Below are positions 1-8,737 of a DNA stretch of 64,000 nucleotides, piece after piece (within the stretch, counting starts at the first letter, position 1; every line of letters starts with the position of its first letter). Where the stretch lies: NCBI GenBank assembly GCA_963747375.1, contig CAVVFL010000011.1, positions 430,959-494,958 on the forward strand, written 5' to 3'. The notes below the pieces were generated by a model. The model made no database searches, was not told the DNA's origin, and saw only the letters and a program-made list of their open reading frames with translations. The stretch is from Sva-07 sp963747375. GTDB lineage: Bacteria; Actinomycetota; Acidimicrobiia; Acidimicrobiales; Ilumatobacteraceae. The translations under genes and the position numbers were made by a program.

Positions 1-731
1 TCGCCGTCCACACCGCGGGCGCGCCATGCGGCGAGCGCCGGTTCCGCGGCCTGGGCGATGTAGTCCTCCGCCGACACGGCGTCGATGACCGCGGGAACCT
101 CTGCGCCGGCGATCGCTCCGAGCGCTCGGAGGCTGCCCATCAGGTGCTCGACGAGTTCGTGCACGGTGTAGTCACTGCACGGTGTCGGAAGCTCACGGGT
201 GTCGGGCGTGAAGGCGAGCATCACCTGCCGACAGATCGCCCAACTCGCCTCGGCGGCCGTCAATTCGTCGAGTTCATCACCGCCGGTCGCCCAGGGATCG
301 AGGCCAGCCTCGCCGGAGCTCGCGGCGTCCGCGAGCCGATCGAGGAAGTGGTTCCAGCCTTCTGTGTGGTTGATCGCCTGGTCCGAGGTCAACCCCTCGT
401 GTGTCAGCCGCACGAGGGTCTTGTCGCCGGCGGGTTCGAAGTCGACCCTGATCGTCGAGGACCCGGGGGCGGTTTCGTCCGACCCGATCCAACCCCAGGT
501 GTAGACGATGCGCTTGCCGGGTTCGATCTCGGTGAACGTGCCGCTCGCAATGTGCCCCGGGGTCACCGAGAGGCGGTAGTCGCCACCGATGCGGAGGTCG
601 ACCGCGGCGCTGACCGCCTGCCATCGCCGGAGTCGTTCGGGCTCGGTGAACAGCGCGAACGCCTCGTCGACTGTCGCGTCGATGACGCGCTCGAATGTGA
701 TGGGCTCGTTCGTGCTCGTGATGTCGGTCAT
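1..731 (-). CDS. SRPBCC (AHSA1-type) protein fused to a TIGR03086/DinB-like domain, 3' end cut by window edge
   Basis: About 243 codons are visible and the frame is still open at base 1. Residues 1 to about 140 look like an Activator-of-Hsp90 homologue 1 (SRPBCC) domain: FERVIDATVDEAFALFTEPE, then RLRRWQ and IGGDYRLSVTPG. After about residue 150 the motif TPCSDYTVHELVEHLMG matches the mycothiol-maleylpyruvate-isomerase-like/TIGR03086 metal-binding fold. The ATG at 731 overlaps the stop of the ArsR gene (ATGA at 728-731), so the two are translationally coupled. ArsR-AHSA1 pairs are common in actinobacteria, and the regulator presumably controls both genes. The ligand is unknown. Confidence 0.8.
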   Translation of the reverse strand, partial: MTDITSTNEPITFERVIDATVDEAFALFTEPERLRRWQAVSAAVDLRIGGDYRLSVTPGHIASGTFTEIEPGKRIVYTWGWIGSDETAPGSSTIRVDFEPAGDKTLVRLTHEGLTSDQAINHTEGWNHFLDRLADAASSGEAGLDPWATGGDELDELTAAEASWAICRQVMLAFTPDTRELPTPCSDYTVHELVEHLMGSLRALGAIAGAEVPAVIDAVSAEDYIAQAAEPALAAWRARGVDG

Positions 732-1042
732 GGCTGTGGTTCCTTCTTCTTGAGGGCTCGGGCGGATGATTCGAGGTCGTCGAGTTCGTTGATCAGGAAC
801 ACCTCGATCGCGGCGCGGGCCCGACTCAGGCCGTCGGGATTGATCCGGTAGAGGCGTTCACGACCGGAGCGGCGCTCGGTGACGATGCCGGCGTCCTTGA
901 GAACCTTGAGATGCTGGGACACCGCCGGACGGCTGACGTCGACCGTCTCGGCGATCACCCCGACCGGTGCTTCACCGAGTTCGGCGAGTCGACCGAGGAT
1001 CTCTCGCCGTCGCGGCTCCGACACGGCGTCCAGCGGGTGCAT
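728..1042 (-). CDS. ArsR-family winged-helix transcriptional regulator
   Basis: A 104-residue protein of normal length for small ArsR regulators. The recognition helix region reads ETVDVSRPAVSQHLKVLKDA, followed by the wing GIVTERRSGRERLYRINPDG. It lacks the CxCxxC-type metal site of arsenic sensors, so it belongs to the SRPBCC-linked, non-metal subgroup. It is the first gene of a two-gene minus-strand operon with the SRPBCC/TIGR03086 gene (4-bp overlap). It probably represses its own operon from the gap between 1043 and 1119, which it shares with the divergent HNH gene. Confidence 0.9.
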   Translation of the reverse strand: MHPLDAVSEPRRREILGRLAELGEAPVGVIAETVDVSRPAVSQHLKVLKDAGIVTERRSGRERLYRINPDGLSRARAAIEVFLINELDDLESSARALKKKEPQP

Positions 1043-1132
1043 GCCGATACGTTAGTCCACACTTACCGATCCGTCAACGGGAAATGATCGCCCCGGCCAA
1101 CTCTGTGACAGCCCCTGCGTACTGTGCAACGT

Positions 1133-2360
1133 ATGGATTCGGTTGCTGTCGCGGAGCGTGTGGAGCGCATCGTTGCGGTGCGCGATGACGTGTCGGCGTC
1201 GGATGATCTGATCGAGTCGGGTCTGGTCGCGGTGCGCGAGGTCCAGGCGTGGGCCGACGCGCAGCATGCGGCGTTGGTGGCGAAACTGTCGAGGGACGGG
1301 TTCGCCGAAGCGACGTGTGGCGAAGCTGCGAAGTCGTCGATCGGCGCCGGCAGTGAAGTCGACGCAACGCGCCGCGACGTTGACCTCGACACCGAAGCTC
1401 GCCGAGACGCTGGGCGATGGCCAGACGACGGCTGCCCATGTTGATGTGGTGACGCGGGCCGCGGCCCAGTTGCCGGTGGCGCAGCGTGGCGAGTTGTTCG
1501 AGCGGGCCGATGCGTTGGCGGCGGTGGCTGCCGCCAGTCCACGGTGGAGCAGTTCGCTCGTCGGGTGGCGTTGGAAGCGAGACGGATCCAGGCCGACGAC
1601 GGGCTGGATCGGTTGGAGCGGCAGCGTCGCAGTGTGCGGGCGTCGTCGTGGGTCGATGCCGACGGGATGTGGAACCTGCGCGGGTTGTTCGATCCGGTCA
1701 CCGGGGTACGCCTCGCCGCCGAAATTCGCCGCAACGGTCGAAGCGATGTTCGCCGAGAAGACGCCAGAGGGCTGTCCGGAGGATCCGATCGAGAAACAGA
1801 AGTTCCTGACCGGCCACGCGCTGATCGCACTGATCGATGGCACCGCCGGGGTGGCCCGGTCGGGACGAGCCGAGTACATGGTCGTGGTCGACGCCGACGC
1901 CGACCCTGCTGTCGACGGTGCGGGTCCGGTCGCCGAGTGGCCGATTCCCGTCGAGATCCCTGCCCGGGTGCTCGCCGAGCTCGCCGGTGACGGCGACGTC
2001 CATGGGGTCGTGGTGCGTAACGGTGTCGTGTTGTACGCGCCGGGCGAGCTGAACCTGGGACGCAACACACGCCTCGCGAACCGGGCGCAGCGACGGGCGC
2101 TGCGTGGCCTGTACCGGGGGTGTGCGATCCCCGGTTGCACGGTCGGCTACGACCGTTGCAAGTTGCATCACATCGTCTGGTGGCGTCACGGCGGGGTCAC
2201 CGATCTGGACAATCTGATCCCGATCTGTGCCAAGCATCACGCCAAGGTCCACCACGACGGCTGGGTCATCGAGCTCGGACCCCACCGCGAACTCACCCTC
2301 CGACTCCCCGACGGCACGATCCACAACACCGGACCACCAAGCCGACACACCGCCGCCTGA
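1133..2360 (+). CDS. DUF222 / 13E12-type HNH endonuclease (frameshifted)
   Basis: A 13E12-repeat family protein: a DUF222 helical region followed by a C-terminal HNH nuclease. The HNH core is visible as RALRGLYRGCAIPGC, then CKLHHIVWWRHGG, NLIPICAKHHAKVHH. The ATG at 1133 lies 7 nt after TACTGT (1120-1125), a leaderless arrangement. Coding-like sequence continues through the whole interval but changes frame three times, near 1350, 1535 and 1720. Joined, it gives about 408 aa, close to the family norm. These genes are multicopy in actinobacteria and may behave selfishly. The indels may be sequence errors or true decay. Confidence 0.8.
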
Positions 2361-2413
2361 GCGGCGACACGTCGGCCCGCCCAACCAGGCGGTCGACTTC
2401 CGGACCGAAGTGG

Positions 2414-3001
2414 TCAGTGCAAGATGTCGGTCACGTCACGTCGACTGGTGTGTCGCACGACGCTTCTGCGCCTCACGGTCGGGAGCAGCGCCGCGATGAC
2501 GACTGCGCCCATCACAATTGCTGCGACCACGGCGAATCCGCGCTCGATGGCGAGGGAACCGTTGCCGACAGAGGGCTGGAAGACGGCGACCAGTGCCATC
2601 ACGCCGCCGGCGATCCCGAGGAACAGGATGGCGCCGTCTGCGCGGGAGAGCGCAGCGATCAGCAGCAGGAGACCGAAGACGAGCTCGATCAACCCGAGCA
2701 GTGCGGTGGCTGTGTAACCGGCCACTTCGACAACCGGCTGGTCGAGACTGCCGTCGAGGCCGGCGCGGGCCACGGTGATACCGCCGACGAGTAGGAGCCC
2801 GATCGCGACGACACCGGCAACGATCGCCCCTGGTGTGAAACCGGCTGTTCGGGAGGTGAGCACGGTCTCGCTGCCGACGGCGGCAGCGGTCACCGGAGCT
2901 GATGGCGGAGCGAACGCTTCGTCGTCGCCGACGTGTGGCGTGACGATCGCGACAGGCTCTCGCTCATCGACGATTTGTGTACGGTCCGAGTGGATCTTCA
3001 T
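2414..3001 (-). CDS. Hypothetical four-helix membrane protein
   Basis: 195 residues. A charged N-terminal tail of about 60 residues precedes four hydrophobic segments: around 62-80 (GAIVAGVVAIGLLLVGGI), 95-117, 122-142 and 155-173. The C-terminus is basic. A clear Shine-Dalgarno sequence (AAAGGAG) precedes the ATG. I do not recognise the family. The neighbouring 51-residue membrane gene lies upstream on the same strand. Confidence 0.7.
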   Translation of the reverse strand: MKIHSDRTQIVDEREPVAIVTPHVGDDEAFAPPSAPVTAAAVGSETVLTSRTAGFTPGAIVAGVVAIGLLLVGGITVARAGLDGSLDQPVVEVAGYTATALLGLIELVFGLLLLIAALSRADGAILFLGIAGGVMALVAVFQPSVGNGSLAIERGFAVVAAIVMGAVVIAALLPTVRRRSVVRHTSRRDVTDILH

Positions 3002-3058
3002 GGGGTGGATCTCCTTTGCTTAGAGGAACGAACTAGCGGCTGGGCGATGTACAGCGAC

Positions 3059-3214
3059 TCACCAGTAGTGGGCGCGACTGCCGACCTGGCGACCGGACCG
3101 GCCGAGCAGCATCAGCACCAGCCCGACGACGACCAGGATGATGCCGATGGTCCAGAGGATCGGGATGGCGAGCAATGCTCCGAGAAGGAGGAGGATGATT
3201 CCGGTAATGATCAT
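3059..3214 (-). CDS. Small DUF6131-like membrane protein
   Basis: A 51-residue protein with two hydrophobic helices: MIITGIILLLLGALLAIPIL then WTIGIILVVVGLVLMLLG. It ends in the basic, aromatic tail GRQVGSRAHYW. The order of segments, the IPILWTIGIIL core and the HYW end match the short DUF6131 family of actinobacteria. No function is known for that family. The start at 3214 is the only one giving the family length. Confidence 0.75.
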   Translation of the reverse strand: MIITGIILLLLGALLAIPILWTIGIILVVVGLVLMLLGRSGRQVGSRAHYW

Positions 3215-3404
3215 GCCGGGCTGTACCCCACTGCGGTGGGGCGCAAACCTGAACATCTCAGACGGTGACGCGAGTTTGGGGACGGCACCAATCGGGTAGT
3301 CACGCAGAGCAACATGTAACCGCGAGACGCCTGGTTCGGGTGGACGACCACGATTGGTTGTCGCCCGTTCGGGCCCGACGCCTCCCACACATCGGAGGAA
3401 CGAC

Positions 3405-4523
3405 ATGACCACACTCTCACCACCCGCCGCCACACCAGCCGGCTCCACCGCATCCACGTCGGTGATGCACGCGCTCGTGTACCACGGTCCCGACAACAAG
3501 TCCTGGGAAGAAGTCCCCAAGCCCGTCGTGACCGACGACACCGACGCGATCGTCCGGGTCGACGCCACCACGATCTGCGGATCGGACCTGCACATTCTCA
3601 AAGGTGACGTCCCCGAGGTGACCGACGGACGCATCCTCGGCCACGAAGCTGTCGGCACCGTCGAAGCGGTCGGTGACGGCGTCAAGAACGTGAAGGTCGG
3701 CGACCGGGTGCTCGTCTCCTGCATCACCGCCTGCGGCACCTGCCGGTTCTGTCGCGAAGCACGCTACGGGCAATGCCTCGGTGGAGGTGGCTGGATCCTC
3801 GGTCACCTCATCGACGGCACCCAGGCCGAATACGTGCGGGTGCCGTTCGCCGACACGTCCACCTATCCGATGCCGGCCGGCGCAACTGACGAGGAGATCC
3901 TGATGCTGTCCGACATCTTGCCGACCGGCTACGAGATCGGCGTCCTCAACGGCCACGTCCAACCGGGTGATGTCGTTGCGATCGTCGGTGCCGGCCCGAT
4001 CGGCCTCTCGGCGATCATGGGCGCCCGCCTGTTCAGCCCCAGCCACATCATCTCCATCGACCTCGCCGACAGCCGCCTCGACGCGGCCAAGCGGTTCGGC
4101 GCGGATGTCGTCGTCAACAACGGTCGCGACGACGCGCTCGCTGCTGTGATGGAACTCACCGGCGGTCTCGGAGCCGACGTCGCCATCGAAGCGGTCGGCA
4201 TCCCGGCCACCTTCGAACTGGCCACGACGTTGATCCGACCGTGTGGACATGTCGCCAACATCGGCGTCCACGGCAAGCCGGCAACCCTGCACCTGGAGAC
4301 GCTGTGGACCCGTGACGTCACGATCACGACCGGTCTCGTCGACACCTACTCCACGCCGACCCTCCTACGCCTGGCCACCGGTGGACAGCTCGACGCCGCC
4401 CAATTCGTCACCCACCACTTTGCGATGGACGACATGCTCGAGGCCTATGACACCTTCGCCCGCGCCGCCGACACCGGAGCGTTGAAGATTGTCATCACCC
4501 CCGGCGAACAGCCAGCAGCCTGA
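3405..4523 (+). CDS. Zinc-dependent alcohol dehydrogenase (MDR superfamily)
   Basis: 372 residues, a normal length. The catalytic zinc site is seen in TTICGSDLHIL and ILGHEAVG. The structural zinc cysteines lie in ACGTCRFCREARYGQC, and the Rossmann motif is IVGAGPIGLSAI. It is most like the bacterial secondary-alcohol/isopropanol dehydrogenase branch and should oxidise a small alcohol with NAD(P). The ATG at 3405 is chosen because GGAGGAA sits at 3394-3400. Neighbours give no pathway, so the substrate is open. Confidence 0.9.
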   Translation: MTTLSPPAATPAGSTASTSVMHALVYHGPDNKSWEEVPKPVVTDDTDAIVRVDATTICGSDLHILKGDVPEVTDGRILGHEAVGTVEAVGDGVKNVKVGDRVLVSCITACGTCRFCREARYGQCLGGGGWILGHLIDGTQAEYVRVPFADTSTYPMPAGATDEEILMLSDILPTGYEIGVLNGHVQPGDVVAIVGAGPIGLSAIMGARLFSPSHIISIDLADSRLDAAKRFGADVVVNNGRDDALAAVMELTGGLGADVAIEAVGIPATFELATTLIRPCGHVANIGVHGKPATLHLETLWTRDVTITTGLVDTYSTPTLLRLATGGQLDAAQFVTHHFAMDDMLEAYDTFARAADTGALKIVITPGEQPAA

Positions 4524-4599
4524 CTTGGTGCGAACCGACGCCGGCCGTGACAGTGTTGATGCGTTGACGGCATCTCCGAGATGACAGGAGTCCACGACG

Positions 4600-4773
4600 A
4601 TGAACGACGAGCGACAAGACGAGCGACAGGACGGGGTCGGGTTCTTCCGCGGCTTGTTGGCGGTGCTTCGCGGCACAGTCCATGCAGTCGGCGTGCTGCT
4701 GGGCCTGTTCGGACGAGGCTTGGCTGCGATCACCCGTCGCTCACGACACACGACGGTTGACGGCGAGGACTGA
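4600..4773 (+). CDS. Small hypothetical membrane-associated protein
   Basis: 57 residues: a polar, repetitive start (MNDERQDERQDG), one hydrophobic stretch (LLAVLRGTVHAVGVLLGLFG) and a basic end. ACAGGAG at 4584-4590 is a well-placed ribosome binding site. It lies 76 bp after the alcohol dehydrogenase on the same strand, so it may share its transcript. No family is recognised. Confidence 0.5.
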   Translation: MNDERQDERQDGVGFFRGLLAVLRGTVHAVGVLLGLFGRGLAAITRRSRHTTVDGED

Positions 4774-4780
4774 CGCGCCG

Positions 4781-6139
4781 TCACCCCGGCAGGATCGTGC
4801 CGACCGCATCACTGGCACGTGGCCGGAGCGGGTCGGCAGCGAAGCGTCTGTCGTACGCGCGACGTACATCGTCGAGGTCAGCGGGCAGTACGTCGGACGC
4901 CTCGCACCCGGCGACGACGAGGCGCGCCTGGTCGACGAGCACCGCGGTGCGAGACGGGAGCCCCTCCGCGTCGAGCCCTTCGCGGAGGAGGTGCAGCGCC
5001 TCCAGCAGATAGATGCACACGGTCGGCTGCGTCGCCGCAGCGCGCCGAAGCTCACCGAACGCGAGGCGAACCAGATCGTCGCCGTCAAGCTGCTGAACGA
5101 GCACCACCCGGCAATCCCTGTCGCCCGTCCGCTCTCGGGGCGGCGGATCGCGTCGGAGCAACTCGGCGAGAACCGCTGCGCTGTGGAAGATCGAGTCCTG
5201 CGCCGTGGTCGGATCGTTGATCCCCGGTGAGAGCGCCTTGAGACCGACGTCGGCCATCTGGCGGAGCCCGAACGAAATGTCCTGCTGCATCGTGCGGGTG
5301 TTGCCGATCGAGACGGTATCGAGAATGGCTTGTTCATTCGCCTCGACGTCCTCGGGCACTGCCGAGAGGGCGCACAACGGTGCACCTGGGATCGCGTATC
5401 TGCCCGGGTAGGCCTGCACCCACGCGGTGGTCTTGTCGGGGAGACAGGCGAGGAGTGCATCGGTGTCGATCTGCTGGACCCATCCGGCGCGGTCGAATCG
5501 GACGATGTGCGCAGGTTCATCCGGTGCCGCGCTCGCGTCCGGTGAAGGCTCGTCGGACTCTGCGACCGTCCATTCGCGACTGGCGTGACCGGTCGCCTCG
5601 TTCTCGACCCGTTCGAGAATCTGACTGACATCCATGGAGTGGGCACTGTGGTTCAAGAACGCGGCAATGGAAATGATCGTGGCGATGCCGAGCACGACCG
5701 CGATGGCGACCGACAGGTTCGGGATGACGATCTCCCCGCCGTTCTCGCCCGCGGACCGCACCGATCGGAGCACGACCAGGCAGTACGTGAAGGTCCCCAG
5801 GACCAGTCCCATGACCCGCTTGTTGAACGGGTCTCGGAACAAGGTGTGCACCACTCGGGGCGAGAACTGACTCGACGCCTGCTGGATGATGAGCAGCGAG
5901 ATCGAGAACGCGATCGCAGCGAACGAGATCGTCGCCCCGGCGACGGTGCTCAGCACCGCGCGAGCGCTGTCGACGGTCGAGGTGACCCCGAGCGGCACGT
6001 CGCCGCCCTGCAGATCGAGTCGGCTGTCGATCCAGATCGTGACCGCCGCAAGGACAATGCTGATGAGCACCCCCACCATCGGGACGAAGAACAGGCTCAC
6101 CCGAATCCGCTCCATCAGTGAGCTCAGCCGGAGGCGCAT
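4781..6139 (-). CDS. DUF2254 family membrane protein
   Basis: 452 residues. The N-terminal third is membrane-embedded: about 12-35 (FFVPMVGVLISIVLAAVTIW), 58-85 (LSTVAGATISFAAIAFSISL), 110-130 and 140-165. A soluble C-terminal half follows. The phrase QQASSQFSPRVVHTLFRDP is the family hallmark, and DVGLKALSPGINDPTTA is also conserved in it. Function is unknown for DUF2254. The protein is probably in the cytoplasmic membrane. The gene is complete, and its 3' end faces the small gene at 4600. Confidence 0.9.
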   Translation of the reverse strand: MRLRLSSLMERIRVSLFFVPMVGVLISIVLAAVTIWIDSRLDLQGGDVPLGVTSTVDSARAVLSTVAGATISFAAIAFSISLLIIQQASSQFSPRVVHTLFRDPFNKRVMGLVLGTFTYCLVVLRSVRSAGENGGEIVIPNLSVAIAVVLGIATIISIAAFLNHSAHSMDVSQILERVENEATGHASREWTVAESDEPSPDASAAPDEPAHIVRFDRAGWVQQIDTDALLACLPDKTTAWVQAYPGRYAIPGAPLCALSAVPEDVEANEQAILDTVSIGNTRTMQQDISFGLRQMADVGLKALSPGINDPTTAQDSIFHSAAVLAELLRRDPPPRERTGDRDCRVVLVQQLDGDDLVRLAFGELRRAAATQPTVCIYLLEALHLLREGLDAEGLPSRTAVLVDQARLVVAGCEASDVLPADLDDVRRAYDRRFAADPLRPRASDAVGTILPG

Positions 6140-6196
6140 CCGTCCAGTCTGACCCCGCCGCCACCCCGGTTCGCGGAGCCTTGCGCATTCAGTCTC

Positions 6197-6634
6197 CTAG
6201 AGCGCGCGCTCGCTGAACTGGCGCAGCGCGGCATCGATCACGACGTCGTGTCCGCGCCGGGCGAACCCGGGCGCCACGCGACCGAGCAACCGAAGATGCC
6301 CGGCCGCCGGCTCGAGCACACTGTGGAATCGGAGCATGCACCCGTTGTCCGTTCGTTCGAGATCGATCGAGGCGGCGCCGAGGACGTCACCGGTCACCCG
6401 CGCTCCGACCGACCACGGCGGCTCGACGCGATCGAGGTCCAGCTCGAATCGCACGGGATATCCGAGCGGTGCGCGGACCGCGCATCGCCAGGTCCCACCG
6501 GGCACCAGAGCGTCAGCGTCGAGCCGGTGCAACCACGGCCACCACGACCGGTAACGGTCCACCTCGGACAGGACCGCCCACAGCTCCTCGGGCGACACGT
6601 CGAACGTCCGGTGCCGGTTCGATTCGATCTGCAT
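6197..6634 (-). CDS. SRPBCC family protein (polyketide cyclase/dehydrase-like)
   Basis: 145 residues forming one START-like domain. The opening is RTFDVSPEELWAVLSEVDRY with RSWWPWLHRLD, typical of polyketide_cyc2 members with a hydrophobic ligand cavity. The family includes cyclases, lipid-binding proteins and coenzyme Q-binding proteins, so no reaction is assigned. The ATG at 6634 follows a good Shine-Dalgarno sequence (CCAGGAGG). It is divergent from the oxygenase gene at 6731. Confidence 0.85.
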   Translation of the reverse strand: MQIESNRHRTFDVSPEELWAVLSEVDRYRSWWPWLHRLDADALVPGGTWRCAVRAPLGYPVRFELDLDRVEPPWSVGARVTGDVLGAASIDLERTDNGCMLRFHSVLEPAAGHLRLLGRVAPGFARRGHDVVIDAALRQFSERAL

Positions 6635-6730
6635 CACGCCTCCTGGCCTCGGAGTCTCGCGCCACGATCACCGGACGCGCGCCACAGGCCCGACGCGACT
6701 CGCGACAGGCGTTGGATACCATCGCGGTTC

Positions 6731-7789
6731 GTGGCGTTCCAGGAGATCCCGACCGTGTCGCTGGCCGATTGGACATCACCCGGCGCCGACCAAGTCGCGT
6801 TCGCCGATCACTTGCGGTCGATCTGCCACGACGTCGGGTTCTTCCAGCTCGCGGACCACGGTGTCGATCCCGAGTTCGTCGACCAGTACTTCGACGGTCT
6901 CCGGCGGTTCTTCGAGCTTCGCGACGAGACGAAGGCGACGATCGACAAGACGAACTCTCGATGGTTCCGCGGCTGGGAGCGAGTCGGGGCAGAACTCACC
7001 GACAACCGGGTCGACCACCGCGAGCAGATCGACGTCTGGACCGAGCACCCGCCGAGATCCGGCGACATCGAGCCCGAGTATCTCCGCCTCGAGGGTCCGA
7101 ACCAGTGGCTCGACGAGGACACGCTCCCTGGATTCCGCTCCTTGGTCGAGCGCTTCCAGCGTGAGATGGGCGCCGTGGCGGATCAGCTGATGTCGGCGAT
7201 GTGCGTGGGGCTCGGTCTGGCGCCCGACCACCTCGACCGCCTGTTCGGCGAGCGCCGAATGTCACTCGTCAAGCTCATCCACTATCCCGCCACTCCCGCG
7301 GGTGAGGCCGGTGTCAACGCCCACAACGACGCCGGGTTCCTCACCCTGCTCTGGCAGCACGGTGTGGCCGGCCTGCAGGCGCTCAACCCCGACGACGAAT
7401 GGATCGACGTGCCACCGTCACCGAACGCGATCGTGGTCAACCTCGGCGAGATCCTGCAGGCGATGACCGGCAACTACTTCGTGGCCACCACCCACCGGGT
7501 GATCGCCAACCAGGAGCGCTACTCGTCGGGGTACTTCCACGGCCCGGACCTGCGGACCGTGCTCGAGCCGCTGCCCTTGGACCGAACGTTCGTCGACGCC
7601 GTCGGTGCCAGCCGCCGCCACCGCGAGGCCGGGTTCATGGCCAAGCGTGACGAGCTCGTCGCCGGTGACGGTGGGATCCGATCCGCCGGCGCCGCGACCT
7701 ACGGCGAGCAGCTGTGGAACTACTTCACCCGCAGCTACCCCGACCTCGTCGCACGCCATCATCCCGACGTGACGGTCGCCAGCGCCTGA
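6731..7789 (+). CDS. 2-oxoglutarate/Fe(II) oxygenase, isopenicillin N synthase-like
   Basis: 352 residues. The N-terminal DIOX_N-like region includes DHLRSICHDVGFFQLADHGV. Iron ligands are visible as His and Asp in NAHNDAGFLTLL and His in ATTHRVIA. The 2OG/substrate-binding RxS is in QERYSSGYF. The length matches plant-type and bacterial IPNS-like dioxygenases. The substrate is not deducible. The GTG at 6731 lies 8 nt after TACCAT (6717-6722), a leaderless start; the open frame extends upstream of it but is not coding-like. Confidence 0.88.
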   Translation: MAFQEIPTVSLADWTSPGADQVAFADHLRSICHDVGFFQLADHGVDPEFVDQYFDGLRRFFELRDETKATIDKTNSRWFRGWERVGAELTDNRVDHREQIDVWTEHPPRSGDIEPEYLRLEGPNQWLDEDTLPGFRSLVERFQREMGAVADQLMSAMCVGLGLAPDHLDRLFGERRMSLVKLIHYPATPAGEAGVNAHNDAGFLTLLWQHGVAGLQALNPDDEWIDVPPSPNAIVVNLGEILQAMTGNYFVATTHRVIANQERYSSGYFHGPDLRTVLEPLPLDRTFVDAVGASRRHREAGFMAKRDELVAGDGGIRSAGAATYGEQLWNYFTRSYPDLVARHHPDVTVASA

Positions 7790-7792
7790 GGG

Positions 7793-7933
7793 TCAGGGTG
7801 GCGAGTCTCGTCGCCCCGATCGAGCGTCGTCGACCAGCAGGGCGGCGCGGGCGTACCGCACGATGGTCACGAGGTTCCTCGCGGGTGCGCGTGAGTTGGC
7901 CGTTGGTGTTGCGCCCTGCTCGGCGCCGGGCAT
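7793..7933 (-). CDS. Possible 46-residue small protein
   Basis: A short open frame starts at ATG 7933 and ends in TGA at 7793, in the 207-bp gap between the oxygenase and the unknown gene at 7997. It reads MPGAEQGATPTANS at the start and RNLVTIVRYARAALLVDD near the end. It could equally be the detached 3' end of the frameshifted gene at 7997-8576, whose strand and order it shares. No family is recognised. Confidence 0.2.
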   Translation of the reverse strand: MPGAEQGATPTANSRAPARNLVTIVRYARAALLVDDARSGRRDSPP

Positions 7934-7996
7934 GGGGTTGGACGGCCCTAGATGCGCTGCCCGACAACGGCATCCGACGACACCATCGTCACGCCT

Positions 7997-8576
7997 TCAC
8001 TGGACGAGATCGGCCTCACGGAACGTGGTCAGGGCCCGCTCGGCGAGCTCGGCGACGCCGAGACGCCCGGGGCTGTAGTCGCGGGTCCAGCAGCACGCCA
8101 GCCCATCTGCGACGACGAGATACACCACGGTCGGGCGACCTCGGCCAGGGCGTCGGCGATTGCCCCGGTGGCGGCGACGAGCCGGTCGAGGTCGGCAGGG
8201 TCGGCCCGGAAGCCGTCGACACGCAGCCCGAGAGCACCATTGGCGAGCTCGAGGCGGGCGAAAGCCGTGCCGAGCGTCTGCAGAATCGTGCCGACCGACG
8301 CCACGACGGCGTCGCTGCCCGACTGGCGCGGTTCGCCATCGTCGCCGAGCTCGACCTCGTGCTGCACGGTGCCGAAACGCCCGGGCACCAGCTCGCCCCG
8401 CACCACGTTGAAGACGTAGTCGGGACACAGCGGATTCAGCCCGCCGAAGTGACCGACCAGCGCCTGGCCCACGGGTTCGACGCCTCTGGCACGTGCGTAC
8501 CCTTCGAGTCGACGGCCGGATGGCCACGCCGGGCGTCCCCGACGTCGCCGGGGGTGTATGCAGCGTGGTTGGGCAT
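7997..8576 (-). CDS. Unrecognised protein, frameshifted
   Basis: Joining three frames (changes near 8515 and 8135) gives about 190 residues. It starts MPNHAAYTPGDVGDARRG, continues with QALVGHFGGLNPLCPDYVFN, VRGELVPGRFGTVQHEVELG and LDRLVAATGAIADALAEVAR, and ends VVYLVVADGLACCWTRDYSP. Codon third positions stay GC-rich in the successive frames, which supports a real gene with sequencing indels. I see no motif that assigns a family. It is divergent from the membrane kinase-like gene at 8738. Confidence 0.5.
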
Positions 8577-8737
8577 CGCCCAATCCTGGCAGCCGGCGGC
8601 AGACACCTGGAACCCGGTCGGCCCGATTGCACACGCGCCGCCTCCACTCCACGTCAGCACTCAACACGCTGGGCTAATCTGCGGCCCTTGATCGTTCGAA
8701 GCTCGATCCCGACTCCCTGGGAGCTCCGGCGGGACCG

